The notes: a model not told the origin generated them from the sequence alone. Counted from the first letter of the stretch, positions 27,546-37,299 are shown. The stretch: 64,000 nt of DNA from Shewanella inventionis (GCF_014641855.1 NZ_BMII01000006.1:1-64000); one strand, 5' to 3'. Program-made: numbers and translations.

Positions 27546-30500
27546 ATGAGTGTTGCGCAGTACTCTATTAATAATAAAGTCATTAGCTGGATGTTTACAC
27601 TTTTGCTACTTATTGGCGGCAGTGTGGCATTTACAGGGCTTGGGCAATTGGAATTTCCTGAATTTACCATCAAGCAGGCGTTGGTTATTACCGCATACCC
27701 TGGCGCCTCACCTGAGCAAGTAGAAGAAGAGGTCACGCTACCGCTAGAAAATGCTCTACAGCAGTTAGATGGGGTGAAACACATCACCTCAATCAACAGT
27801 GCGGGATTATCACAAATTCAAGTTGAAATTAAAGACAGCTACGACAAGCAGCGTTTACCACAAGTGTGGGATGAAATGCGCCGCAAAGTCAGTGATACCC
27901 AAGGATCATTACCACCAGGTACTGGCACACCAAAAGTGATAGATGACTTTGGTGATGTGTTTGGTATTTTGCTTAATTTATCGGGTGATGATTTTAGTAA
28001 TCGCGAGTTAAGCAATTATGCCGATTATTTACGTCGTGAATTGGTCCTCGTGCCTGGCGTTAAAAAAGTGTCTGTTGTGGGTAACATTACTGAGCAAGTT
28101 GTTATCGAAATATCGCAACAAAAACTGTCTGCCCTTGGGTTAGACCAAAATTACATTTATAGCCTGATCAACAACCAAAACGTGGTGTCTAATGCCGGTA
28201 GTATTGTAATAGGAGATAATCGAATTCGATTACACCCAACCGGTGAGTTTAGCTCTGTTAAAGAGTTATCGCGTCTGGTGGTGAGTTCGCCGGGCAGCAC
28301 TGAGCTGATTTACTTAGGCGACATTGCTCGCATTGCCAAAGAGTTTGATGAAACCCCCAGCGTGATTTATCACAACCGTGGTCAGTTAGCTCTGAGCTTA
28401 GGGATATCATTTTCAAGCGGCGTCAATGTGGTTGAAGTTGGCGAAAGAGTCAGTGAGCGCCTGGTGCAACTTGAGTCTCAACGACCCATTGGTATGGCAT
28501 TAGATACAGTTTATAACCAAAGCCATGAAGTTGATAAAACGGTTCAGGGTTTTTTAATTAACTTACTTGAATCGATAGCAATTGTTATTGCTGTGTTGTT
28601 GTTATTTATGGGCCTACGTTCAGGTTTATTAATGGGGCTTATCCTGTTACTGACCATTTTAGGTACTTTCATTATGATGAAAGTATTGGGAATTGAACTA
28701 CAGCTTATCTCTTTAGGCGCGCTGATTATTGCGCTAGGGATGCTAGTCGATAATGCCATTGTGATCACCGAAGGGGTACTCATTGGTTTACAGCGTGGCA
28801 AAACGCGTTTAGAAGCCGCTAAACTTATCGTGTCGCAAACACAGTGGCCGCTTTTAGGGGCAACGGTTATTGCCATTATTGCCTTTGCGCCTATCGGATT
28901 ATCACAAAATGCCGCTGGAGAGTTTTGCCGTTCGCTATTCCAGGTGTTAATGATTTCATTGTTCATTAGCTGGATTACGGCGATTACCTTAACGCCATTT
29001 TTTTGCAATGTGATGTTTAAAGATGCGAAACCCGGCGATGAAGAAACAGATCCTTATAAAGGGTGGTTATTTGTTGCTTATCGCGGCACATTATCAATTG
29101 CTCTGCGCTATCGCCTAGCATCTATTCTATTAGTGTTGGTTATGTTGGTGTCGGCCGTGGTGGGTTTTGGGCACATTAAAAATGTGTTTTTTCCGGCGTC
29201 AAACACACCCATTTTTTTCGTTGATGTATGGATGCCAGAAGGCACCGATATTAAAGCGACAGAGCGGTTTGTATCGCAAATAGAACAACAATTGATGCAA
29301 GAGGACCAGAAGAACAATACCGGCATGGTGCATTTGTCTAGTGTTATTGGGCAAGGCGCTCAACGGTTTGTGTTACCTTATCAGCCAGAAAAGGGCTATG
29401 CCGCATTTGCACAACTGATCATAGAGATGAAGGATTTAGAGGCCGTGAAAGCATACATGCCTCAAGTTGAACGCGACTTGGCGCAACATTTTCCGCAGGC
29501 TCAATATCGTTTAAAAATGATGGAAAATGGCCCGTCTCCAGCGGCTAAAATTCAAGCGCGTTTTTATGGTGAAGACCCTGAAATATTGCGTGCATTAGCG
29601 ACCCAGGCTAAAGCAATTTTTAATGCTGAGCCTGCAATGGATGGTGTTCGTCATGATTGGCGTAACCAAGTACCGGTGATCCGCCCGCAATTACTCAATG
29701 CTCAAGCGCGTGAGACCGGGATCAGCAAGCAAGATTTAGACAACGCCTTACTGCTCAATTTTAGCGGTAAACAAATTGGTTTATATCGCGAAACCAGTCA
29801 TTTATTACCCATAGTGGCAAGAGCACCAGCCGAAGAGCGTTTACAGGCTGATAGCTTATGGAAAATGCAGATTTGGAGCACAGAAAACAATACCTTTGTC
29901 CCTGCAACACAGGTTGTCAGTGAGTTTACTACTGAGTGGGAAAACCCATTAGTAATGCGCCGCGACAGGATCCGCATGTTAGCTGTGCTTGGCGATCCTA
30001 AGTTGGGCTCTAACGAAACGGCAGACTCTGTGCACCGTAAAGTAAAAGCACAAGTAGAAGCCATCGAACTACCCGCCGGTTACCGTTTAGAGTGGGGCGG
30101 CGAGTATGAATCCGCTGGTGAAGCGCAAACGGCCGTGTTTAGCTCAATTCCACTGGGGTATTTGGCGATGTTTTTAATTACCGTATTATTGTTTAATTCG
30201 GTAAGGCAGCCTTTAGTGATTTGGTTTACCGTGCCACTTGCGGTGATTGGAGTCTCGGCAGGGTTATTGATATTTGATGCTCCATTTAGCTTTATGGCGC
30301 TGCTTGGTTTGCTCAGTTTATCTGGCATGGTGATTAAAAACGGTATTGTATTGGTTGAACAAATCAACCTTGAACTTGATGATGGCGCCGCGCCAACGAA
30401 TGCACTTGTGCACTCATGCGTTAGCCGTGTACGCCCTGTGATGATGGCTGCAATTACCACTATGCTGGGGATGATACCGCTGATAAGTGATGCCTTTTTT

Positions 30501-30629
30501 GGCTCAATGGCGATTACCATTATCTTTGGTTTAGGCTTTGCGTCATTACTCACTTTGGTTGTATTGCCCGTGATGTACAGCTTATTGTTTAACATTCGAT
30601 TTGAGCGCCAAGACTTTGCCCGAGGCTGA
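27546..30629 (+). CDS. RND efflux permease
   Basis: A 1027-residue inner-membrane RND transporter with 12 expected helices and two large periplasmic loops. Family traits: an amphipathic N-terminus ending FPEFTIKQALVITAYPGASP, LISLGALIIALGMLVDNAIV in TM4 carrying the Asp used in proton relay, and VIKNGIVLVEQ in TM10. The FPEF N-terminus places it with the AcrB-related but divergent (HAE1-like) group found beside lone adaptors. Substrates are likely drugs or other hydrophobic compounds; none can be named. It forms a two-gene operon with the adaptor. Confidence 0.92.
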   Translation: MSVAQYSINNKVISWMFTLLLLIGGSVAFTGLGQLEFPEFTIKQALVITAYPGASPEQVEEEVTLPLENALQQLDGVKHITSINSAGLSQIQVEIKDSYDKQRLPQVWDEMRRKVSDTQGSLPPGTGTPKVIDDFGDVFGILLNLSGDDFSNRELSNYADYLRRELVLVPGVKKVSVVGNITEQVVIEISQQKLSALGLDQNYIYSLINNQNVVSNAGSIVIGDNRIRLHPTGEFSSVKELSRLVVSSPGSTELIYLGDIARIAKEFDETPSVIYHNRGQLALSLGISFSSGVNVVEVGERVSERLVQLESQRPIGMALDTVYNQSHEVDKTVQGFLINLLESIAIVIAVLLLFMGLRSGLLMGLILLLTILGTFIMMKVLGIELQLISLGALIIALGMLVDNAIVITEGVLIGLQRGKTRLEAAKLIVSQTQWPLLGATVIAIIAFAPIGLSQNAAGEFCRSLFQVLMISLFISWITAITLTPFFCNVMFKDAKPGDEETDPYKGWLFVAYRGTLSIALRYRLASILLVLVMLVSAVVGFGHIKNVFFPASNTPIFFVDVWMPEGTDIKATERFVSQIEQQLMQEDQKNNTGMVHLSSVIGQGAQRFVLPYQPEKGYAAFAQLIIEMKDLEAVKAYMPQVERDLAQHFPQAQYRLKMMENGPSPAAKIQARFYGEDPEILRALATQAKAIFNAEPAMDGVRHDWRNQVPVIRPQLLNAQARETGISKQDLDNALLLNFSGKQIGLYRETSHLLPIVARAPAEERLQADSLWKMQIWSTENNTFVPATQVVSEFTTEWENPLVMRRDRIRMLAVLGDPKLGSNETADSVHRKVKAQVEAIELPAGYRLEWGGEYESAGEAQTAVFSSIPLGYLAMFLITVLLFNSVRQPLVIWFTVPLAVIGVSAGLLIFDAPFSFMALLGLLSLSGMVIKNGIVLVEQINLELDDGAAPTNALVHSCVSRVRPVMMAAITTMLGMIPLISDAFFGSMAITIIFGLGFASLLTLVVLPVMYSLLFNIRFERQDFARG

Positions 30630-30654
30630 TCTTGTCGATAATGAGTGATTAATC

Positions 30655-30689
30655 TGCCGAGGTATTCACTTGCCTCGGCGGTTTTTTTT
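30655..30689 (+). terminator. terminator of the RND operon
   Basis: The arms gccgagg (30656-30662) and cctcggc (30673-30679) are followed by eight T residues. It separates the pump genes from rluB. Confidence 0.9.
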
Positions 30690-30829
30690 GCTCGTTTGTT
30701 ACATTCAGCGTATAATATTGTCACTTTTCTAATTGTATGCGTCAGTGGCGGGTACAATCCTAAAAAGACAATAAAGCAAAAGTAATTAACTATTTGCTTT
30801 TTATAGAATTTCTTAAAGAGTCCCCGCTA

Positions 30830-31702
30830 ATGAGTGAAAAATTGCAGAAAGTCTTGGCCCGTGCAGGCCATGGCTCCCGTCGTGAGATGGAGGCATGGAT
30901 TGCTGCAGGCCGAGTTAGTGTAGACGGTGAAATTGCCGGTTTAGGTGATCGTGTAGAGGCTGATGCCAAAATACGCATTGACGGTCGTGCAGTTTCATTA
31001 AAGTCAGCTGACGATATTGTGTGTCGTGTGCTGGCTTACCATAAACCAGAAGGTGAAATTTGTTCTCGCAAAGATCCTGAAGGCAGAACAACTGTGTTTG
31101 AACGCTTACCTAAAGTGCGTGATGCCCGTTGGGTGGCCGTTGGCCGTTTAGACATCAATACATCAGGTTTATTGCTATTTACCTGTGACGGTGAATTAGC
31201 CAATCGTTTGATGCATCCATCTAATGAAGTTGAACGTGAATACGCGGTGCGTACTTTTGGTGAAGTACCAGAAGCGGCAGTGCAGCGCTTGCGTACAGGT
31301 GTAACCTTAGAAGATGGTCCAGCGCAATTTGATACCATTAAAGCCGCTGGTGGTGAAGGTATTAACCAGTGGTGGCATGTGACCCTACGTGAAGGACGTA
31401 ACCGTGAAGTGCGTCGTTTGTGGGAATCACAAGACGTGCAAGTAAGCCGTTTGATCCGTGTGCGTTACGGCCAAGTTGAGCTTCCAAAAACGTTACCTCG
31501 CGGTGGCTGGATTGAATTGCCTATTGAGCAAGTCAATTATTTGCGTCAACTTGCCGGCCTTGAACCAGAAACTCGTTCACTGCTTGGTACTGACAAACAC
31601 AGTGTTGCCCGTTCTAAAGTAAAAAGTGCTAAAATCCGCCGCGCTGTTCGTAAGCATAAAGTGGGTTCAAACCACGGAAAACCTACACGTCAACGTGACT
31701 AA
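30830..31702 (+). CDS. rluB: 23S rRNA pseudouridine synthase B
   Basis: A 290-residue pseudouridine synthase of the RsuA/RluB group. The S4 RNA-binding domain (about 1-60, [20 protein letters not shown]) is followed by the catalytic domain with [14 protein letters not shown], where the Asp is the nucleophile. RluB modifies helix 80-93 region uridine 2605 (E. coli numbering) of 23S rRNA. The basic C-terminal tail is typical. An earlier in-frame TTG at 30794 exists; the ATG at 30830 fits the family start. It normally travels with scpAB, from which it is split here by the RND block. Confidence 0.9.
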   Translation: MSEKLQKVLARAGHGSRREMEAWIAAGRVSVDGEIAGLGDRVEADAKIRIDGRAVSLKSADDIVCRVLAYHKPEGEICSRKDPEGRTTVFERLPKVRDARWVAVGRLDINTSGLLLFTCDGELANRLMHPSNEVEREYAVRTFGEVPEAAVQRLRTGVTLEDGPAQFDTIKAAGGEGINQWWHVTLREGRNREVRRLWESQDVQVSRLIRVRYGQVELPKTLPRGGWIELPIEQVNYLRQLAGLEPETRSLLGTDKHSVARSKVKSAKIRRAVRKHKVGSNHGKPTRQRD

Positions 31703-31723
31703 TCACTTGATGTCGATATTTTT

Positions 31724-31750
31724 TAAAAGGTCACGAAAGTGGCCTTTTTT
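31724..31750 (+). terminator. rluB terminator
   Basis: The arms aaggtcac and gtggcctt with a GAAA tetraloop (one G-T pair) are followed by T residues, 22 bases after the rluB stop. Confidence 0.85.
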
Positions 31751-31891
31751 ATTGGCTAATAATGAGAGATTAAATCTCTGTAATCCCACTTGTTTAAAGC
31801 CTAAACTCAGATATGATCGGAACCATTAATTTAGGTTTTACCGTATAGCTTCTGTATGAGGCTAGGGTATTGTTGAGAGTGATTAGACAAG

Positions 31892-32221
31892 ATGAAAAAA
31901 CTGTTTGCTGGTTTGTTAGTAACATTAGTTGTAGGTTGTGCATCAGCACCGAATTGGGAAGGGATGTCTGAGCGCGAAATTAGCCAATGGAAATCAATTG
32001 GTTTTGATGCCACTCAGGCTCAAAACTGGCGAGTGCGTGGTTTTGATGCAACCGAGGCAAACGGGTGGGTTCAAGCTAACTTTAGTTTAGATACCGCAAC
32101 GATTTGGGCAAAAGAATCGTTTAACGTTGAAGAAGCGCAGGTATGGTCTGAAGCAGGCTTTGATATTGAAGATGCAGTGACTAATCGCAGTAAAGGGCTC
32201 ACACCCGTTAGAGCAAATTAA
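31892..32221 (+). CDS. small lipoprotein with five 13-residue repeats
   Basis: A 109-residue predicted lipoprotein; the lipobox VVGC gives a lipidated Cys16. After a short linker it consists of five 13-residue tandem repeats, with tryptophans at residues 33, 46, 59, 72 and 85. The pattern is W-x4-F-[DSN]-x3-A-x2, best seen in GFDATQA and GFDATEA. The repeats look helical with one aromatic face. I do not recognise a function. The surface anchor and the acidic, Trp-rich repeats suggest a binding role in the periplasm. It stands alone upstream of tRNA-Leu. Confidence 0.75.
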   Translation: MKKLFAGLLVTLVVGCASAPNWEGMSEREISQWKSIGFDATQAQNWRVRGFDATEANGWVQANFSLDTATIWAKESFNVEEAQVWSEAGFDIEDAVTNRSKGLTPVRAN

Positions 32222-32460
32222 TGGTATGAGGTTTTTTAAGCGTGACCTTGTTGTTAACTCACTCACTTTGTTCTAATTTAAAACAAATTGACGAATTTTA
32301 AAGCGTTCAGTTAGCTCGAGATAATATTTTTGTTGCTTGGCCTAAAAAAATCAGTAAAGTATGCACCAAGTTAAACGGGACGCGAAAAACGACCTAGTTT
32401 AACCCGCTAAAACACTGAATTTAGTGCATTGATATTTGATATCAAAACACGAAAAGTTTT

Positions 32461-32546
32461 GCCCGAGTGGTGGAATCGGTAGACACAAGGGATTTAAAAT
32501 CCCTCGCTGAATAAGCGTGCCAGTTCAAGTCTGGCCTCGGGTACCA
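32461..32546 (+). tRNA. tRNA-Leu (anticodon UAA)
   Basis: An 86-base tRNA folds fully. The acceptor gcccgag pairs with ctcgggt (first pair G-U), the anticodon stem is aggga/tccct around loop tttaaaa (anticodon TAA), there is a long variable arm as in class II tRNAs, and the T arm is gccag-ttcaagt-ctggc. The CCA end is encoded. Confidence 0.96.
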
Positions 32547-32574
32547 TTATAATCTCTAGTAATAGAGAGTGGTG

Positions 32575-32607
32575 TAAAAAAGCCTCAACATTAGTTGGGG
32601 CTTTTTT
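32575..32607 (+). terminator. terminator after tRNA-Leu
   Basis: The arms aagcctcaac and gttggggctt with one G-T pair are followed by T residues. The same hairpin recurs near 32774-32816 after the first tRNA remnant. Confidence 0.85.
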
Positions 32608-32660
32608 ATATCTGTAATTTGGGTCTTATCGTTAGCTTTAACGTTTAAAGTTCAATTTCT

Positions 32661-32733
32661 AAGTCCCTCGGGTTCTGGTAGAACAGCAAGCGTGCCACTC
32701 TTCGTTACGAGAATAGTCTGGCCTCGGGTACCA
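32661..32733 (+). pseudogene. degenerate tRNA-Leu copy 1
   Basis: This piece matches the 3' half of the intact tRNA-Leu: ccctcg of the anticodon arm, aagcgtgcca of the variable arm and gtctggcctcgggtacca at the end. About 14 bases are inserted in both the variable arm and the T loop, and the whole 5' half is missing. It cannot fold as a tRNA. Confidence 0.75.
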
Positions 32734-32773
32734 TTCTTATAGTAAGAAATTACATACGCAAGTATTGTGTAAA

Positions 32774-32816
32774 ATAGCCTCAACATTAATTAGTTGGGGC
32801 TTTTTTATATCTGTAA
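32774..32816 (+). terminator. second copy of the tRNA-Leu terminator
   Basis: The arms agcctcaac and gttggggct with a slightly longer loop are followed by T residues. It is part of the repeated tRNA-plus-terminator unit. Confidence 0.75.
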
Positions 32817-32860
32817 TTTTGGTTTTATCTTTAGTTTTAACGTTTAAAGTTCAATATCTA

Positions 32861-32932
32861 AGCCCCTCGTGCTCTGGTAGAACAGCAAGCGTGCCACTGT
32901 TCGTTACGAGAATAGTCTGGCCTCGGGTACCA
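32861..32932 (+). pseudogene. degenerate tRNA-Leu copy 2
   Basis: It is nearly identical to the first remnant and lies 199 bases further on, with the same two insertions and the same intact 3' end including CCA. No tRNA fold is possible. No terminator of this type follows it. Confidence 0.75.
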
Positions 32933-33081
32933 TTAATTACTAAGTTCCTTGCGCTTAGATTTAACATTAGTCGTCGAGGTTTATCAAAACCATTGCAGTA
33001 AAAAGTTGCTGATATTTTGAACCGATAAAAAATTCAAGCCGTATAGCAATTCGTCATAACATTATATGAGGAGTTACTAAC

Positions 33082-34443
33082 ATGAAACGGATTTACCCAA
33101 TTGCAGTGTGTTTATCGCTGATCGGTTTAACAGCTTGTTCTGACGATGATGACAAAGTGGTCACCGAGCCTATGATGAATTACTCCCAATTAAGAGTGAT
33201 TCATGCTGGTAGTGATGCCCCTATGGTCAATGTATCTATTGATGGTAACCAAGTACTTTCTGGTGTCGATTATGCGATGTCCAGTGGTTTACTTGAGGTG
33301 ACATCAGCATCATACGACATCGATGTAGATGCCATTTTAGCTGATGGTACAACGTTGACTGTACTTAACACTTCCTTAATGGCAGAGCCGGATATGGAAT
33401 ATACGGCCATTGCACTGGGGAAAGTGGCTGATGAGACGTTATCATTAAAACTTGTCAGTAATCCGGTTGCTGACATTGCAGCTGGTTATGCCAGAGTGCA
33501 AGTACTGCATGCCGCGCCTTCAGTTGACCTTGTTGATGTATATGTTACCGCGCCTGGTGATGATATTAGCGCGGCCAGCCCTACGGTTTCTGCAAATTAC
33601 ATGCATGTCAGTACTCAGTTAGAAGTGCCCGCAGGGGATTATCAAGTGCGCATTACGGCATCAGGTTTGAAAGATGTTGTTTATGACTCAGGCACGATAG
33701 CATTAAGTGACATGACGGATTACTTTATCAGTGCGATCCCCAATACGTGGTCTGGTGACGCCCCAGTGGCACTGCATGTTGCGCTTGCTGATGCTGAAGT
33801 GATTGTAAATGATGTTAATAGTGGCAGCGATATAAGAGTCGTTCATGCTGTGGCTGATGCACCGGCGGTTGATGTGTTTCTTGATGACGCCACAGAGCCT
33901 GCTGTAGATATGTTGTCATTTGGCAATGCAACAAATTATGTCAATGTCTTTGAAGGTTCACACACTGTGACTGTAGCCGCAGACGCTGACAATGATGTTG
34001 TCGTTATTGATGCTGCATCGGTGTCACTCGCATTAGCTAAAAGCTACAGTGTGCTTGCCGTTGGCTCATTAACAGATAATGCCATCGAACCTCTTGTTTT
34101 AGATGAGCTGACTCGCCGAGTTGCTACTGAGGCGAAACTATCGGTTGTTCATGCTGCTTATTCAGCGCCTGAAGTTGATGTTTATTTAACAGACACCGCA
34201 GACATTACAGACGCTACACCTGTGTTATCTAGCGTACCTTTTAAAGCATCATCTGGCAGCCTTAGTGTAACCCCTGGTACTTATAACATTAGTGTGACTG
34301 TAGCTGGCACTAAAACAGTTGCAATTGGGCCTTTAGAGGTCACATTAGACGCGAGTGGCGTCTATGCTGTTGCTGCTGTCGATAATGTGGGTGGCGGAGC
34401 TCCATTTGGTGTGATTTTATTGGATGATTTTACTGCGATGTAA
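33082..34443 (+). CDS. DUF4397-repeat lipoprotein
   Basis: A 453-residue predicted lipoprotein; the lipobox LTAC gives Cys19, followed by an acidic SDDDD linker. Four DUF4397-type beta-sandwich repeats start near residues 33, 138, 250 and 353 with the recurring phrase [LV]xVxHAxxxAPxVDV. DUF4397 proteins are surface or periplasmic proteins of unknown function. The repeats are acidic and rich in Val, Ala and Asp. GAGG lies 11 bases before the ATG. Single gene, with its own terminator. Confidence 0.85.
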   Translation: MKRIYPIAVCLSLIGLTACSDDDDKVVTEPMMNYSQLRVIHAGSDAPMVNVSIDGNQVLSGVDYAMSSGLLEVTSASYDIDVDAILADGTTLTVLNTSLMAEPDMEYTAIALGKVADETLSLKLVSNPVADIAAGYARVQVLHAAPSVDLVDVYVTAPGDDISAASPTVSANYMHVSTQLEVPAGDYQVRITASGLKDVVYDSGTIALSDMTDYFISAIPNTWSGDAPVALHVALADAEVIVNDVNSGSDIRVVHAVADAPAVDVFLDDATEPAVDMLSFGNATNYVNVFEGSHTVTVAADADNDVVVIDAASVSLALAKSYSVLAVGSLTDNAIEPLVLDELTRRVATEAKLSVVHAAYSAPEVDVYLTDTADITDATPVLSSVPFKASSGSLSVTPGTYNISVTVAGTKTVAIGPLEVTLDASGVYAVAAVDNVGGGAPFGVILLDDFTAM

Positions 34444-34464
34444 CATTTATCAAGATGGTCTTTG

Positions 34465-34499
34465 AAAACGGCTTGTCGCACTGGGGATAAGCCGTTTTT
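34465..34499 (+). terminator. terminator of the DUF4397 gene
   Basis: The arms aaaacggctt and aagccgtttt form a 10-bp stem with a 14-base loop and a T-run, 22 bases after the stop. Confidence 0.85.
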
Positions 34500-34531
34500 G
34501 TTGCCAGATGAACAGAGCCTGTGATGGTCAA

Positions 34532-34816
34532 TCAGGCCGTATTATTATTCAATATTTGTTTTAAACTTGGCGAAGCTTTAAAACTGGGTTGGTTAAACCC
34601 TTCTATTTCTATGGTTTCACCTGTTTGTGGATTACGGCCTATTTTGGGTAAATGGAAGCGTAATTCAAATGTACCAAATTGGGGGATGTAAATTTTTTCG
34701 CCTTCTGATAAACCTTGATGAATAACCTGTAAAATTTGCTCAAGTTGTCGCCTTGCTACAGTTTGTGAGATATCCATTTTATGGGCCATGGATTGAATGA
34801 GTTGCTTTTTATTCAT
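34532..34816 (-). CDS. HU/IHF-family DNA-binding protein
   Basis: A 94-residue member of the HU/IHF family. It starts MNKKQLIQSMAHKMDIS, and the beta-arm motif GRNPQTGETIEI is intact, so it should bend DNA. FxTFELR-like FGTFELRFH is also conserved. It is not the main HupA/HupB by sequence: QTVARRQLEQILQ differs from the canonical helix. It is probably a specialised paralogue. It is convergent with the DUF4397 gene and has no operon partner. Confidence 0.85.
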   Translation of the reverse strand: MNKKQLIQSMAHKMDISQTVARRQLEQILQVIHQGLSEGEKIYIPQFGTFELRFHLPKIGRNPQTGETIEIEGFNQPSFKASPSLKQILNNNTA

Positions 34817-35047
34817 AACGTTTCTACTGCTTGACTGCGTTGGGCGCCCGTTATAGCAATTAGGGATCAGTGTTGAAAGTTGTCTGTAGATAAATTCATG
34901 TTAAACGACTATTTTTTAAGTAGATGGGTATTTGTTGAACGCTAAAGTAACCCTTTGGTATTAACTTTTGTTGTGAAAATGTTTCTGCCATTTCACTGTG
35001 ATGGTAAACGTGACAATATAAAGGTGTCGAAGGTGATGGAGTGCAGC

Positions 35048-36469
35048 ATGCTGAGTCAATTTACACGACCAAGACAAGCGAGTGTTATGGGCATTTTATT
35101 GCTTTGTATATCCTCATGCGTATTTGCAGACAACACCACTCAGTATGACAACCTCATTCAACATTTACAGTTGCAATACCTTGCAGAACCTACAGCACAG
35201 CGGGCGCAATATTTAACCATATTGCAGACTGGGTCGGCGGCCGAACAATTGGAATACATTGATATTATTCAGCGCAGTGTCGCGTCATTTTGGCAACAAA
35301 AACAGGTTCCATTAGCATTTGATACCTTAGACGAAAATGCGTCTGTGGTCGCAAAAAATATCGCATTAGAGCCCGCCGTCACCGATTATCTTGGCGTGGT
35401 TAATTATCTACGAAAATTAATGTGGTTAGCTGAAACACAAACATGGCCAACCATTGCTCCTGAAGGGTTACTTCGTCCTGGGGATGTGCATCCTAGTATT
35501 AAACAAATCAGTCAACGTTTATGGCTGCTGGGAGATGCGAATGAATATCTTGCAGATGAGTTAGTGTACCAAGACACTTTAGCCCAGAGCGTAAAACGTT
35601 TTCAGTCACGACATGGTTTAACATCAGATGCTGTTATAGGCCCTAAAACCTTATTTTGGCTAAATCAAACACCCCAGCAGCGTGCAACACTGCTCGCAAA
35701 AAGTTTTGTTGAGAAAACCACTTACCTAAGTCAATTACCACAACCTTATTTATTGATTAATATTCCGGCTTTTCAAATGGTGTTAGTTGATAATGATGAA
35801 GTTGTGCTGGCGTCGAAAGTCATTGTGGGTAAACCCGCTAGGCAAACACCACTCATGACAGGTCAAATATCTAATGTGATCATCAACCCAACCTGGACAG
35901 TACCACGGCAACTTTTACGTCATGATATTTTGCCGCAAGTTAAAGTAAATGGTCATTACTTTAAAGATAGGCATTTTGATGTGTTTGATTTTGATGGCAA
36001 CTTAGTGATTAAAACGCCTCAGCAATGGCAGGTGGAGGCCGCTGGTCGTTTTCCTTATCGTGTCGTGCAGCGTCCCGGCGGCGATAATGCTTTAGGCCGT
36101 TATAAATTTCATTTTAATAATGATCAAAGCATCTATTTGCATGATACACCAACAAAATCATTGTTTGCGAAGGCTGACAGAGATTTGTCATCTGGTTGTG
36201 TGCGAATTGAAAAAGTACAACAGTTGGCCGACTGGTTTGCGAAGCAATTAGTGATTGATAAGCGTACCTGGCATCGTTTACAAAAAGATTACACGACCAC
36301 TCAATGGTTTGCGTTATCGGGTACATTACCGGTACATATGGTGTACTGGCGTGCCTGGGTAGATGATGCGCATATTGCTCAGTATCGTCATGATATTTAC
36401 CAATTAAGCCCAGTGGCTCCTGCTAACTTACTAAGCCAAAAAATGCGCCCACAGGCGATTGTGCAATAG
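35048..36469 (+). CDS. ldtD: L,D-transpeptidase (LdtD/YcbB-like)
   Basis: A 474-residue exported enzyme that makes 3-3 crosslinks in peptidoglycan. A signal peptide occupies about residues 1-24 (MGILLLCISSCVFAD). A peptidoglycan-binding domain (about 150-205, SVKRFQSRHGLTSDAVIGPKT) is followed by the YkuD catalytic domain with YLHDTP and SSGCVRI, the nucleophile being Cys384. The large N-terminal part is typical of YcbB. Several in-frame starts exist from 34955; the ATG at 35048 has GGAG 7 bases upstream. It is followed by a MepK-like gene, as ycbB is followed by ycbK in E. coli. Confidence 0.88.
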   Translation: MLSQFTRPRQASVMGILLLCISSCVFADNTTQYDNLIQHLQLQYLAEPTAQRAQYLTILQTGSAAEQLEYIDIIQRSVASFWQQKQVPLAFDTLDENASVVAKNIALEPAVTDYLGVVNYLRKLMWLAETQTWPTIAPEGLLRPGDVHPSIKQISQRLWLLGDANEYLADELVYQDTLAQSVKRFQSRHGLTSDAVIGPKTLFWLNQTPQQRATLLAKSFVEKTTYLSQLPQPYLLINIPAFQMVLVDNDEVVLASKVIVGKPARQTPLMTGQISNVIINPTWTVPRQLLRHDILPQVKVNGHYFKDRHFDVFDFDGNLVIKTPQQWQVEAAGRFPYRVVQRPGGDNALGRYKFHFNNDQSIYLHDTPTKSLFAKADRDLSSGCVRIEKVQQLADWFAKQLVIDKRTWHRLQKDYTTTQWFALSGTLPVHMVYWRAWVDDAHIAQYRHDIYQLSPVAPANLLSQKMRPQAIVQ

Positions 36470-36747
36470 CGATTACGATTACCCGCTAATTGAATAAACT
36501 GGCTTTGATGAATAAAAGTTAATCATTTGCTATTAATGTCTAACCATCTGAGCCATATCACGTCTTCGAGTTTTGTCTTTGTTTATTATCCCATCACAAA
36601 TAACCTTACTTGCATTTTTAGCCATTAATGTTTAATTTACTTGTCAATTGGGTAAAAAAACAACAATAGCTTGGTTGCTATTGTGATGACGAAATCGGGT
36701 TTTAACTCGATATGTTATGTAAACGAATAATGTTAAGTGGTGTAAAA

Positions 36748-37299
36748 ATGACAATTGAGTGTCTAACTCGTAGACAAATATTATTAGGGCTAAGTGGTGT
36801 TGCTGTCGCAACCATGTTACCTAATACCGCACAAGCCAGCCGTTCGACTCATGGCGTTAAAAATCTTCACTTTTATAATCGACACACAGGTGAAAGAAGC
36901 CAAGGCAGTTTTTGGGTTGATGGGCAATATCAAGCCGAAACCTTATCAGAATTTAACCAGGTATTACGTGATCATCGCCAAAATGTAGCGGCTCCTATTG
37001 ATAAGCGATTATTTGAATATCTGCATAAATTACAGCTTACCTTAGATAATCAAGACGAAATTCATGTTATTTCAGCTTATCGTTCACCAAAAACCAATCA
37101 TATGTTGGCATCTAAAAGTAAAGGTGTTGCTAAGAAAAGCTACCACATGAAGGGAATGGCGATGGACATTGCTATTCCAGGCGTAAGCACTAAAAATCTT
37201 CGTGATGCCGCTGAGTCATTAAAGTTAGGTGGTGTAGGGTTTTACCCAAGAGATGGCTTTGTGCATATTGATTGTGGCCCGGTTAGGCGCTGGGGTTAA
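36748..37299 (+). CDS. mepK: MepK-like murein endopeptidase (DUF882/YcbK)
   Basis: A 183-residue M15-like zinc peptidase. The zinc ligands are in YHMKGMAMDIAIPG (His and Asp) and FVHIDCGPVRRW (His). A twin-arginine-like signal TRRQILLGLSG leads a hydrophobic segment ending NTAQA. E. coli MepK cleaves 3-3 crosslinks, the product of L,D-transpeptidases, so pairing with the preceding gene makes sense. An earlier frame start at 36712 is possible but lacks a clear ribosome site. Confidence 0.85.
   Translation: MTIECLTRRQILLGLSGVAVATMLPNTAQASRSTHGVKNLHFYNRHTGERSQGSFWVDGQYQAETLSEFNQVLRDHRQNVAAPIDKRLFEYLHKLQLTLDNQDEIHVISAYRSPKTNHMLASKSKGVAKKSYHMKGMAMDIAIPGVSTKNLRDAAESLKLGGVGFYPRDGFVHIDCGPVRRWG

Noticed and set aside
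32765..33001. 78-codon frame across the second tRNA-Leu remnant
   Set aside because: It lies within the duplicated tRNA-terminator unit and has no ribosome site.
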